A DNA stretch of 64,000 bases from Stenotrophomonas sp. UBA2124 (GCA_002329155.1 DCXY01000048.1:7098-71097); one strand, 5' to 3'. Counted from the first letter of the stretch, positions 25,359 to 36,603 are shown. Notes: a model not told the origin generated them from the sequence alone. Program-made: numbers and translations.

Positions 25359-27836
25359 ATGACTGCCAATACCACCGCCTCCCAGCGCATCGCCGAATTG
25401 CGGCAGCAGCTGGCCGAAGCCTCCCGCGCCTACCACGAGCGCGACGAACAGATCATTCCCGACATCGACTACGACCGCCTGATGCGTGAGCTGCAGGCGC
25501 TGGAAGCGGCGCATCCGGAACTGGACAGCACCGATTCGATCAGCCACCAGGTCGGCGGCAAGCCTTCATCGCGTTTCGCCGAAGTCACCCATGCCGTACC
25601 GATGCTGTCGCTGGGCAACGCCTTCAGCGACGAGGAAGTGCGCGACTTCGTGCGCCGCATCGACGAGCGCCTGCGTCGCCCGCACCTGATGTTCTCGGCC
25701 GAACCCAAGCTGGACGGCCTGGCGATCAACCTGCGCTACGAGAACGGTGTGTTCGTGCAGGGTGCCACCCGGGGCGATGGCGCCACCGGTGAGGATGTCA
25801 GCGCCAACCTGCGGCAGATCAAGGTCATTCCGCACACGCTGGAAGGGCAGGGCTGGCCCGAGGTGCTGGAAGTGCGCGGTGAGGTCTACATGCCGCGCGC
25901 GGATTTCGAGCGTTACAACGAACACGCGCGCCTGCATGGCGGCAAGGTGCTGGCCAATCCGCGCAACGGCGCGGCTGGTTCACTGCGTCAGCTCGACCCC
26001 AAGGTCAGCGCGCAGCGCCCGCTGAGCTTCTACGCCTACGGGCTGGGTGAAGTGCGTGGCGGCGAACTGCCGCCCACGCATTCGGCCACGCTGGCACAAC
26101 TGGCGCGCTGGGGCTTCCCGGTCAGCGACCTGTGCCAGGTGGTCGAAGGCGCCGATGGCCTGCTCGCCTACTACCGCGACATCGGTGAGCGCCGTGACAG
26201 CCTGGCCTTCGATATCGACGGCGTGGTCTACAAGCTCGACGACCGCGAAGGCCAGCAGGAAATGGGCTTCGTCGCGCGTGCGCCGCGCTGGGCCATCGCC
26301 CACAAGTTCCCGGCGCAGGAACAGACCACTACGGTCGAGGCGATCGAGGTGCAGATCGGCCGCACCGGCGCCGCCACGCCGGTGGCGCGGCTCAAGCCTG
26401 TGCATGTGGCTGGTGTGGTGGTCACTAATGCCACCCTGCACAACGCAGACCAGATCGCGCGCCTGGACGTGCGTGTAGGAGATACGGTGATCGTGCGCCG
26501 TGCCGGTGACGTGATTCCGGAAGTGGTGAGCGTCATCGCAGACCGCCGGCCGGAGGGCACGCAGCCGTGGCAGATGCCCCATACCTGCCCGGTGTGTGGC
26601 TCGGAGATCGTGCGCGAGGAAGGCGAGGCGGTGTGGCGCTGCTCGGGTGAACTGAGCTGCCCGGCGCAGCGCAAGGAGAGCATCGCCCACTTCGCCTCGC
26701 GCAAGGCCATGGATATCGATGGTCTGGGTGACAAGTACATCGAAACCCTGGTCGATGCCGGCATCGTGCGCGGCGTGGCCGATCTCTATGCCTTGCAGCG
26801 TGACCAGCTGCTGGTACTCAAATTGGCGCTGGATGCCGCCGATCCGGAGGCGCTGGCGTCACAGCTGGGCCTGCATCTGGCACCCGAGGGCAGTGGTGAC
26901 ACGCTCAACCGAGTGCTCAAACTGGACGCGGGCGATGCAGGTTGGCGCGCGCAGTCGTTGTCGGTGCCGGCAGGCTTCCAGTGGAACACGAAGAAGATCG
27001 CCACCAAGTGGGCGGACAACCTCATCGCCGCCATCGACAGCAGCCGCAGCACCACGCTGGAGCGCCTGCTGTTCGCGCTCGGCATCGAACATGTGGGCGA
27101 AAGCACGGCCAAGGCCTTGTCGCAGTGGTTTGGTGATCTGGAACTGGTGCGCCACCTGCCATGGCCGCTGTTCAAGCGGGTGCCGGATATCGGCGGTGAG
27201 GTGGCGCGTTCCATCGGCCACTTCATGGCGCAGCCGGGCAACCAGCAGGCCATCGACGACCTGCTGGCGCGTGGCGTGCAGATCAACGACCAGCACGCGC
27301 CCAACGCCAGGCTGCGCGGCGAGCTGACCCTGGCCACGTTGCTGCAGGACCTGGAGATTCCCAAGGTCACGCCGGTGCGTGCGCGCCAGCTGGCCGAAGC
27401 CTTCCCGTCGGTGGAGGCCATCCGCGACGAGAGCGCGCACACCTTCGTCACCGCTGGTTTGCCTGCCGATACCGCCAATGCCTTGGTGGCGTGGCTGGAT
27501 GTCGATGCCAACGCGGCGCTGTTTTCCGCCGCCGGCGCCGCCCTGCAACAGTTGCTGGTGCGTACGCCGGAGATGCAGGAGCAGGCTGCCGGCCCGCTCG
27601 ACGGGCAGACCGTCGTGCTCACCGGCACGCTGGCGCAGATGAACCGTGACGACGCCAAGGCCAGGCTCGAAGCACTCGGCGCCAAGGTGGCCGGCAGCGT
27701 GTCGAAGAAAACCAGTTTCGTGGTCGCAGGCAGCGAGGCCGGTTCCAAACTGGACAAGGCCAACGAGCTGGGCGTGGAGGTGTGGGACGAAGCACGCCTG
27801 CTCGCCTTCCTTGCAGACAACGGGCAGGCATCATGA
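25359..27836 (+). CDS. ligA: NAD-dependent DNA ligase LigA (enlarged form)
   Basis: LigA seals nicks in DNA using NAD. The protein has 825 residues, against 671 in E. coli; long forms are usual in xanthomonads. The adenylation domain has YDRLMRELQALE and the active-site lysine in EPKLDG (Lys117). An OB fold is followed by a zinc finger starting at Cys410 (CPVC). The helix-hairpin-helix region carries an insert of about 58 residues (about 488-545). A second HhH-like block (about 658-735) resembles the first (about 567-642). A C-terminal BRCT domain begins near LDGQTVVLTGTLAQM and has KVAGSVSKKTSFVV. The likely promoter gives a leaderless transcript. The stop overlaps the GNAT gene by four bases. 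Confidence 0.96.
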   Translation: MTANTTASQRIAELRQQLAEASRAYHERDEQIIPDIDYDRLMRELQALEAAHPELDSTDSISHQVGGKPSSRFAEVTHAVPMLSLGNAFSDEEVRDFVRRIDERLRRPHLMFSAEPKLDGLAINLRYENGVFVQGATRGDGATGEDVSANLRQIKVIPHTLEGQGWPEVLEVRGEVYMPRADFERYNEHARLHGGKVLANPRNGAAGSLRQLDPKVSAQRPLSFYAYGLGEVRGGELPPTHSATLAQLARWGFPVSDLCQVVEGADGLLAYYRDIGERRDSLAFDIDGVVYKLDDREGQQEMGFVARAPRWAIAHKFPAQEQTTTVEAIEVQIGRTGAATPVARLKPVHVAGVVVTNATLHNADQIARLDVRVGDTVIVRRAGDVIPEVVSVIADRRPEGTQPWQMPHTCPVCGSEIVREEGEAVWRCSGELSCPAQRKESIAHFASRKAMDIDGLGDKYIETLVDAGIVRGVADLYALQRDQLLVLKLALDAADPEALASQLGLHLAPEGSGDTLNRVLKLDAGDAGWRAQSLSVPAGFQWNTKKIATKWADNLIAAIDSSRSTTLERLLFALGIEHVGESTAKALSQWFGDLELVRHLPWPLFKRVPDIGGEVARSIGHFMAQPGNQQAIDDLLARGVQINDQHAPNARLRGELTLATLLQDLEIPKVTPVRARQLAEAFPSVEAIRDESAHTFVTAGLPADTANALVAWLDVDANAALFSAAGAALQQLLVRTPEMQEQAAGPLDGQTVVLTGTLAQMNRDDAKARLEALGAKVAGSVSKKTSFVVAGSEAGSKLDKANELGVEVWDEARLLAFLADNGQAS

Positions 27837-28315
27837 GCAGCGATCTGAAGGCACACATCGCCACGCCGGGCGATTTCCAGCGGATCATCGCCATGGTCCG
27901 CGACTTCTATGTCGAGGACCGCATCGAGTACCTGCCCGAGCTGGTCGAGCCGGGCCTGCAGGCGGTGCTGGAAGACGACCGCTGCGGCGCGGTGCTGATG
28001 CTCGGCGCCGATGATGTGGCCGAGGCCGGTTACGTCACGCTGGGCTGGTGCTTCAGCGTGGAGCAGGGCGGCCGTTTCGTGCTGCTGGACGAGCTTTACC
28101 TCACGCCCGCCGCGCGCGGCCGTGGCTGGGGAAAACAGGCGCTTGCACTGGCGCGCGACTGGGCGCAGGGGCAGGGCGCGGCGGTGATCCGGCTGGAAGT
28201 GAACCACCACAACGCACGCGCCAAGGCGCTGTACCTCTCGGCGGGCTACCGCGATGACGCGCGCGACATCCTGACCCTGCCGCTCACCGACGCGCCGGGG
28301 AGCCTGCACTGGTGA
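27833..28315 (+). CDS. GNAT family N-acetyltransferase
   Basis: This 160-residue cytoplasmic protein is a GCN5-related N-acetyltransferase. It starts MSSDLKAHIATPGDFQRI, and has the acetyl-CoA binding loop as LDELYLTPAARGRGWGKQAL (RxxGxG type) followed by VIRLEVNHHNARAKALYLSAGY, a typical motif B. The acceptor substrate is unknown. The gene is locked between ligA and epmA: its ATG overlaps the ligA stop (ATGA) and its TGA overlaps the epmA start (GTGA). This suggests translational coupling of all three. Confidence 0.88.
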   Translation: MSSDLKAHIATPGDFQRIIAMVRDFYVEDRIEYLPELVEPGLQAVLEDDRCGAVLMLGADDVAEAGYVTLGWCFSVEQGGRFVLLDELYLTPAARGRGWGKQALALARDWAQGQGAAVIRLEVNHHNARAKALYLSAGYRDDARDILTLPLTDAPGSLHW

Positions 28316-29256
28316 TCGATGCCCTGCGCCAGCGTGCGCGCCTGAATGCTCTGATCCGCGCTTTCTTTGCCCAGCGCGATGTGCTGGAAGTGGAGACGCC
28401 CATCATGTCGGCGGCAGGCAACACCGAGCCGAACATTGAAGGTTTCCGCACCCATTTCACCGGCCACGTCGATGCCGGTTCACCGCAGCGTTGGCTGCGC
28501 ACCTCGCCGGAGTACCCGCTCAAGCGCCTGCTCGCCGCGGGTGTGGGCGATTGCTACGAGCTGGGCCGCGTGTTCCGCAATGGCGAGGCCGGTGGCCGCC
28601 ACAATCCCGAGTTCACCATGCTGGAGTGGTATCGGGTGGGGTGGGACCACCACCGCCTCATCGCCGAGACCGTGGAGCTGGTGCGCGAGGCATTGGCCAT
28701 GGTCGGGCGCGAGGCATCGCTGCGCGTGCTCACCTACCGCGAGCTGTTCATCGGCAGCGTGCAGCTGGACCCGTTCAGCGCGAGCGAGGCGCAGCTGCGC
28801 GCGGCGCTGGGCGATGTCGGCATCCAGCCGGATGGCCTGACCCGCGACGACTGGCTGGATCTGCTGATGACCCACCGCATCCAGTCCGGATTCCAGGCTG
28901 ATCAGATCACCGTCATCCACGACTGGCCGGCCACCCAGGCGGCGCTGGCCCGCATCCGCCCCGGTGAGCCGCCGCTGGCTGAACGCTTCGAGCTGTATCT
29001 GGGTGCGGTGGAGCTGGCCAACGGCTATCACGAGCTGAACGACGCGGTGGAGCAGCGCCAACGCTTCCAGCGTGACCTTGCGGTGCGTGCGGCGCGCGGT
29101 GGCGAGCAGCTGCCGCTGGATGAACGGTTCCTGCGGGCGCTGCCGTCCATGCCGGCCTGTGCCGGTGTGGCGGTGGGCGTGGACAGGCTGCTGATGGCGC
29201 TGGCCGGCACGCCGCGCATCGCCGATGTGCTGGCGTTTGATTTCGCCCACGCCTGA
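28312..29256 (+). CDS. epmA: Elongation factor P--(R)-beta-lysine ligase
   Basis: EpmA (GenX/PoxA) is a class II lysyl-tRNA-synthetase paralogue that attaches beta-lysine to elongation factor P, which helps ribosomes through proline runs. It has 314 residues and no anticodon-binding domain. VLEVETPIMSAAGNTEPNIE, the motif 2 VFRNGEAGGRHNPEFTMLEWYR-region and motif 3 CAGVAVGVDRLLMAL are present, as is the ANGYHELNDAVEQ segment. The start is GTG at 28312, overlapping the GNAT stop. epmB and efp are not in this window. Confidence 0.93.
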   Translation: MIDALRQRARLNALIRAFFAQRDVLEVETPIMSAAGNTEPNIEGFRTHFTGHVDAGSPQRWLRTSPEYPLKRLLAAGVGDCYELGRVFRNGEAGGRHNPEFTMLEWYRVGWDHHRLIAETVELVREALAMVGREASLRVLTYRELFIGSVQLDPFSASEAQLRAALGDVGIQPDGLTRDDWLDLLMTHRIQSGFQADQITVIHDWPATQAALARIRPGEPPLAERFELYLGAVELANGYHELNDAVEQRQRFQRDLAVRAARGGEQLPLDERFLRALPSMPACAGVAVGVDRLLMALAGTPRIADVLAFDFAHA

Positions 29257-29499
29257 GCATTGGTAATCGGCATTTCGTTCCCCGGACCGCCATCGCCGCA
29301 GTTGCGCCCGCACCGCCGGAGCAGCCTGTGGTGCCTGCCGGCGCTGCGGCCGATCCTGAACGTGAAGTTTGCAGATCGTAAAACGCCTGAAGACGTAATG
29401 TCGGCGTCTTGCCCTACAGGCAACGATGATGTTTTGATCACACCCGCGCGGACAGAATGTCCGCACCCGATTCTTGAAGCGACGAGGGGGCTGCGTCGG

Positions 29500-30183
29500 A
29501 TGAAGGGGCTGTATGGCCTGTTGTTGCTGTTGTCGCCAAGCCTGCTTGCAGCGCAGGAGGCGGACGCGCCGACGCCGTTGCCACGCCAGGTAAGCTGCGA
29601 ATCGGACAGGATGATGCGCGTGTTCTGCCCGATGGACGTAAGCCAGGGCGTGCAGATGGTGCGCCAGCGTTCGGACAACGACTGCATCCGCGAGACCAGC
29701 TGGGGCGTGGAAGGCGACGCGGTCTGGGTCAGCCAGGGCTGCCGCGCCGATTTTGCCGCACGCAGCACCTCCACCCGCGTCTCGCGCCGCGTGGTGCGCT
29801 GTGAATCCAAGGGCCGCACCGAGGCCTGCCCGGTGGTGTTGCGCGGTGCGCCGGTGCGCCTGCTGCGGCAGAAATCCGTGCTGCCGTGCCGCGAAGGGCG
29901 CAGCTGGGGCTACAGCCGCAATGAAATCTGGGTCAGTCGTGGCTGCCAGGGCGTGTTTGAAGTGGGCGCCGAGGATGGCTCGGGTTTTGTCGAAGTGCCG
30001 CGCAAGCTGATCTGCGAATCCAAGGGTGGCATGCGCCGTGAATGCGGGGTCAGCGTCAGCCGCCGGGTCACGCTGCTGGAGCAGCTGTCCAACGCGGCCT
30101 GCACCGAGGGCCAGAGCTGGGGCTGGGACCACGACGGCATCTGGGTGGACAACGGCTGCCGCGCCGAATTCTCCGCCGATTGA
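29500..30183 (+). CDS. Secreted protein with three DUF3011 repeats
   Basis: This 227-residue protein has a signal peptide (MKGLYGLLLLLSPSLLAAQ, cleavage probably after Ala18) and three similar Cys-rich repeats of about 55-60 residues. Each contains a CES or CESK start, a C-P/G-V segment, an L-Q-S-x-x-x-C centre and a strongly conserved (S/G)WG-x-x-x-x-x-IWVx-x-GC-x-(A/G)-x-F end. The spacing of cysteines suggests disulfides and therefore export to the periplasm or beyond. DUF3011 has no established function to my knowledge. The start at 29500 is chosen because it begins the signal peptide; the frame is open for 80 codons upstream but without family features. mtnA follows after 47 bases on the same strand. 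Confidence 0.78.
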   Translation: MKGLYGLLLLLSPSLLAAQEADAPTPLPRQVSCESDRMMRVFCPMDVSQGVQMVRQRSDNDCIRETSWGVEGDAVWVSQGCRADFAARSTSTRVSRRVVRCESKGRTEACPVVLRGAPVRLLRQKSVLPCREGRSWGYSRNEIWVSRGCQGVFEVGAEDGSGFVEVPRKLICESKGGMRRECGVSVSRRVTLLEQLSNAACTEGQSWGWDHDGIWVDNGCRAEFSAD

Positions 30184-30218
30184 GTGGCCGCGGTGACCGT
30201 CACTGGCACAGTGCCGAC

Positions 30219-30224
30219 TACAAT
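30219..30224 (+). promoter_or_regulatory. -10 hexamer 6 bases before the mtnA start
   Basis: TACAAT lies 6 bases before the ATG at 30231, with a GTGACC about 19 bases upstream of it. There is no Shine-Dalgarno sequence. The layout matches that before ligA and suggests a leaderless transcript for mtnA. Confidence 0.4.
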
Positions 30225-30230
30225 GGCGGC

Positions 30231-31289
30231 ATGAACGAAACCGCCATCGACTACGCCCGTTACGACCATATCCGCCCGATCCGCTGGACCGGCGAAGCCC
30301 TTGAACTGCTGGACCAGCGCAAGCTGCCGTTTGTCGTGGAGCATGTGCTGTGCAGCGACAGCGATGCGGTGGCCGAGGCCATCCATGCGCTGACCGTGCG
30401 GGGCGCGCCGGCCATCGGCATTGCCGCGGCCTGGGGTGTGGTGCTGGCTGCGCGTGAAGTGGAGGCTGCCGACGGCGCCGCCGCGCTGCAACTGCTGGAG
30501 CCGGCAATGGCCCGCCTCAATGCCTCCCGGCCAACCGCCGTCAACCTGGCCTGGGCGCTGGCGCGCATGCGCGCGGCGCTGGCCACCGCCGGTGCGGACT
30601 GGAAGCAGGTGCTGGCGCTGGAAGCACAGGCCATCGCCGATGAGGACCTGGCGGCCAATCGCCACATGGGTGCGCTGGGTGCGGAGCTGATCGCAGCGGG
30701 CAGCGGTGTGATGACCCACTGCAATACCGGCTCGCTGGCCACCGCGGGCTTCGGCACGGCGCTGGGCGTGATCCGCGCCGGCGTGGCGCAGGCGCGCATC
30801 GCCAACGTGTTCGCCGGTGAGACCCGGCCGTGGCTGCAGGGCGCCCGCCTGACCGTGTGGGAGCTGCAGCAGGATGGCATCGACGCCACGCTGGTCGCCG
30901 ACTCGGCCGCCTCGCACCTGATGAAGACCGGTGCGGTGCAGTGGGTGGTGGTCGGTGCTGACCGTATCTGCGCCAATGGCGACACCGCCAACAAGATCGG
31001 CACCTACCAGCTGGCCATCGCCGCCCGCCATCACGGGGTCAGGTTCATGGTGGTGGCGCCGTCCTCCACGGTGGACATGGGCACGGCGCATGGCGATGAA
31101 ATCGAGATCGAGCAGCGTGACCCGGGTGAGCTGTTTGGCGTTGGCGGTGTGCGCACCGTGGCCGAGGGTATCGCCGCCTGGAACCCGGTGTTCGACGTGA
31201 CCCCGGGCGAGCTGATCGACGCCATCGTCACCGAGCGCGGGGTGATCCTGAAGCCGGACACCGCTGCCATGAAGGCCGCATTCGGCTGA
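30231..31289 (+). CDS. mtnA: Methylthioribose-1-phosphate isomerase
   Basis: MtnA converts 5-methylthioribose-1-phosphate to the ribulose form in the methionine salvage pathway. It has 352 residues. Family marks are VRGAPAIGIAAAWG, THCNTGSLATAGFG (catalytic Cys), ETRPWLQGARLT and VVGADRICANGDTANKIGT (catalytic Asp), with PSSTVD near the end. These distinguish it from translation initiation factor eIF2B-like homologues. The other salvage genes in this window (mtnC, mtnD, mtnB) are 22 kb away. A -10-like TACAAT lies 6 bases upstream. Confidence 0.96.
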   Translation: MNETAIDYARYDHIRPIRWTGEALELLDQRKLPFVVEHVLCSDSDAVAEAIHALTVRGAPAIGIAAAWGVVLAAREVEAADGAAALQLLEPAMARLNASRPTAVNLAWALARMRAALATAGADWKQVLALEAQAIADEDLAANRHMGALGAELIAAGSGVMTHCNTGSLATAGFGTALGVIRAGVAQARIANVFAGETRPWLQGARLTVWELQQDGIDATLVADSAASHLMKTGAVQWVVVGADRICANGDTANKIGTYQLAIAARHHGVRFMVVAPSSTVDMGTAHGDEIEIEQRDPGELFGVGGVRTVAEGIAAWNPVFDVTPGELIDAIVTERGVILKPDTAAMKAAFG

Positions 31290-31330
31290 GCCGGGGGTGC
31301 TGCAGGGCGGGGCCCGGCACGAGGGTGCCG

Positions 31331-31362
31331 GTAGTGCGCGGCAGCATATGGCCGCGCTGCAC
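31331..31362 (+). repeat. GTAG-headed palindromic element (REP-like)
   Basis: GTAG is followed by a stem GCGCGGC and its complement GCCGCGC around an AGCATATG loop. The layout resembles the GTAG-type REP elements described in Stenotrophomonas. Confidence 0.5.
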
Positions 31363-31522
31363 ATGCGTGGCCGGCGCGGTACCGGGGGGTGCCCGCAGCA
31401 GGCTTGCCGGCAATGCCCGCGCACAGCGCCTCCCCGCGCCGCGCCGGGGCCAGCCTGGATCAGGCTAAGTTCCTGATTTGTTCCGGTAAAAACCCCGTAT
31501 CTGGCGGCGAAAAAGACGCTTT

Positions 31523-31531
31523 TGTGATAAG
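31523..31531 (+). promoter_or_regulatory. Extended -10 element of gyrA
   Basis: TGTGATAAG (TG, one base, then GATAAG) lies in the AT-richer zone about 85 bases before the gyrA start. No clear -35 is seen, as is usual for extended -10 promoters. Confidence 0.45.
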
Positions 31532-31616
31532 CTCCGCAGGTTGATTCGAGACTTCGGCCGGGCCGCCGTCAACAAGGCCCCGCCGGACTGGATCGCCACC
31601 AGACAACGGAACCCGA

Positions 31617-34343
<2,727 letters not shown>

Positions 34344-34366
34344 TTTCAGGGCTGAGGTGGTAACCG

Positions 34367-34395
34367 ACAGCGCCGGCGAAAGCCGGCGCTGTTGT
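34367..34395 (+). terminator. Hairpin terminator after gyrA
   Basis: A perfect 11-bp stem (34367-34377 with 34382-34392) closes a GAAA loop 24 bases after the gyrA stop. The T tract is short (TTGT), so termination may be partial. Confidence 0.65.
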
Positions 34396-34435
34396 ATCCG
34401 GCATCTGCAGCGATGATTCCGTCATTCATGATCCC

Positions 34436-34466
34436 GTAGCCCGGGTAAGCGCCAGCGCACCCGGGG
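34436..34466 (+). repeat. GTAG-headed palindrome, first copy
   Basis: GTAG is followed by CCCGGGT, a GCGC-CA-GCGC core and ACCCGGG, which can fold into one imperfect hairpin. Two inverted copies with the same core lie at 34550-34579 and 34708-34737. Confidence 0.65.
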
Positions 34467-34502
34467 AGCCGTCAACAATTCAGCTCCCTGTACCCGGTCT
34501 TC

Positions 34503-34786
34503 CCACGAAGGTCGAAGCACCCGGTATCACGCCACCGATACGAAAGGCTCCCGGGTGCGCTGGCGCTTACCCGGGCTACATGAGCCGGTGGCGTCTGAAT
34601 GGCTTGTCGCCACGCGGGCTGCGCAGCCGCCGGTAATTCAGTTCCCAGCACCCTGCATCTCCACGAAGGTCGAAGCATCCGGCATTACGACACCGGTACG
34701 AAAGGCTCCCGGGTGCGCTGGCGCTTACCCGGGCTACAAGAGCCGGTGGCGTCTGAATGGCTTGTCGCCACGCGGGCTGCGCAGCC
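34503..34786. repeat. 158-bp tandem direct repeat with two palindromes
   Basis: The segment starting at 34503 is repeated from 34661 with a period of exactly 158 bases and only scattered differences, up to 34786. Each unit starts with CCACGAAGGTCGAAGCA, carries one inverted copy of the GTAG palindrome (34550-34579 and 34708-34737) and ends with a CGCGGGCTGCGCAGCC stretch. The 38 bases before the first unit resemble the end of the unit, so a third, decayed copy may precede it. The rest of the 526-base gyrA to acyl-CoA-synthetase gap shows no gene. Confidence 0.85.
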
Positions 34787-34869
34787 AGTGCGACTAATGT
34801 CGCAGCGACAATCCGTCCGGCTTGTCGGAACCTCTGGTGCTTGGTCGCCATAGGGGAGGAGAGCCCGCG

Positions 34870-36489
34870 ATGTATCAGGACCTTGGCCGCAACCAGGCCA
34901 ACTACACGCCGCTGTCACCGATCAGCTTTCTGCGCAAGGCGGCAACCGTGCACCCGCAGCGGGTGGCCGTGGTGCATGGTGAGCGCCGGCTGGACTGGCA
35001 GCAGGTACATGCACGCTGCCGGCGCCTGGCCTCGGCGCTGCAGGCCATGGGCGTGGGCGAAGGCGATACCGTGGCGGCGATGCTGCCCAATACCCCGGCG
35101 ATGATCGAGCTGCATTTCGGCCCGGCCATGCTCGGTGCCGTGCTCAATACGCTCAATACCCGGCTGGATGCCGAAACCCTGGCCTTCATGCTCGACCACG
35201 GCGAGGCCAAGGTGCTGTTCACCGACCGCGAGTTCTCGCCGGTCATGCAGCGCGCGCTTGCCTTGTGCAAGCGGCCGCCGCGCGTGGTGGACGTGGATGA
35301 CATCGAGATCGAACAGGGCGATTTTCTCGGCGAAATCGAGTACGAGGCATTGCTGGAATCCGGCGACCCGGACTTCCAGTACGGCCTGCCTGCGGACGAG
35401 TGGAACGCCATCGCGCTGAACTACACCTCAGGCACCACCGGCGACCCCAAGGGCGTGGTGTACCACCACCGTGGTGCCTATCTGAACGCGGTGGCCAACA
35501 TCATCGACTGGGGCATGCCGCAGCACCCGGTATACCTGTGGACGCTGCCGATGTTCCACTGCAACGGCTGGTGCTTCCCCTGGACGATGGCAGCGGTGGC
35601 CGGCACCCAGGTGTGCCTGCGCCGTTTCGACCGCAGGCATGTGCTGGAACTGATGCGCACACACGGCGTTAGCCACTACTGCGGTGCGCCGGTGGTGCAC
35701 GCGGCTCTGGCTGCGGCGCCGCCGGAACTCAAGCAGGGCCTGGCCGGCGTCAAGGGGCAGGTGGCCGGTGCCGCGCCGCCCGCGGCGGTGCTGGAGGAAA
35801 TGGAGCGCATGGGCGTGCAGATCACCCATGTCTACGGACTCACCGAAGTGTACGGGCCGGCGTCGATCTGCCAGCCGAAGGCCGAATGGGAACAGCTCAG
35901 CATTGATGAGCGCGCCGAACTCAACAGCCGCCAGGGCGTGGCCTGCCTGCTGCAGGAAGACATGCAGGTACTGGACCCGCAGACCCTGCGGCCGGTGCCG
36001 CATGACGGTGAAACCGTGGGCGAAATCATGTTCCGCGGCAACATCACCATGAAGGGCTACCTGAAGAACCCACGTGCCACCGCCGAGGCCTTCGGTGGCG
36101 GCTGGTTCCATACCGGCGACCTGGCCGTGGTCTACCCGGACGGCAACGTGAAGATCCGCGACCGTTCCAAGGACGTGATCATTTCCGGCGGCGAAAACAT
36201 TTCCTCGCTGGAAGTGGAGGACGCTCTGTGTCGCCACCCGGCGGTGCTCGCCGCCGCCGTCGTCGCGCGGCCCGATGCCCGGTGGGGCGAAACGCCCTGC
36301 GCATTCATTGAGCTCAAGGACGATCTGGAGCTTTCATCCGACGATGCCCTGGCGCATTGCCGGCAGAACCTGGCGGGCTACAAGGTGCCGAAGCGTTTTG
36401 TGTTCGGTGCGCTGCCGCGCACGGCCACCGGCAAGGTGCAGAAGTTCAACCTGCGCGACCGCGCCAGGGCACTGCCGGAAACGGAATGA
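34870..36489 (+). CDS. Acyl-CoA synthetase (AMP-binding enzyme)
   Basis: This 539-residue enzyme activates a carboxylic acid to its CoA thioester through an adenylate. The P-loop-like motif YTSGTTGDPKG, the A5 motif VYGLTEVYGP, the A7 motif TGDLAVVYPDG with KIRDRSKDVIISGGENIS, and the C-terminal catalytic lysine in LPRTATGKVQK are all present. The overall type, beginning NYTPLSPISFLRKAATVHP, is that of medium-chain acyl-CoA or methylmercaptopropionate-CoA ligases; the substrate is not fixed by sequence. GGAGGAG precedes the ATG at 34870. It is isolated between the repeat region and an unrelated gene. Confidence 0.9.
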   Translation: MYQDLGRNQANYTPLSPISFLRKAATVHPQRVAVVHGERRLDWQQVHARCRRLASALQAMGVGEGDTVAAMLPNTPAMIELHFGPAMLGAVLNTLNTRLDAETLAFMLDHGEAKVLFTDREFSPVMQRALALCKRPPRVVDVDDIEIEQGDFLGEIEYEALLESGDPDFQYGLPADEWNAIALNYTSGTTGDPKGVVYHHRGAYLNAVANIIDWGMPQHPVYLWTLPMFHCNGWCFPWTMAAVAGTQVCLRRFDRRHVLELMRTHGVSHYCGAPVVHAALAAAPPELKQGLAGVKGQVAGAAPPAAVLEEMERMGVQITHVYGLTEVYGPASICQPKAEWEQLSIDERAELNSRQGVACLLQEDMQVLDPQTLRPVPHDGETVGEIMFRGNITMKGYLKNPRATAEAFGGGWFHTGDLAVVYPDGNVKIRDRSKDVIISGGENISSLEVEDALCRHPAVLAAAVVARPDARWGETPCAFIELKDDLELSSDDALAHCRQNLAGYKVPKRFVFGALPRTATGKVQKFNLRDRARALPETE

Positions 36490-36603
36490 AGCAGGGGCCG
36501 GCCCATGTCCGGCCCACGTGAGTGCAGCGCGTGGCCATGCGATGGCAGGCATGGTCGGCTGAGTCTAAAGTGGCGCAACCGCGGGTCTCTCAGGAAGACG
36601 AGC

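Larger units (their letters stand above)
31290..31616. other. mtnA-gyrA intergenic region
   Basis: No gene is seen in these 327 bases. The left part is very GC-rich and contains a GTAG-headed palindrome (31331-31362). The right part, from about 31470, is more AT-rich and holds the likely gyrA promoter. Confidence 0.5.
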
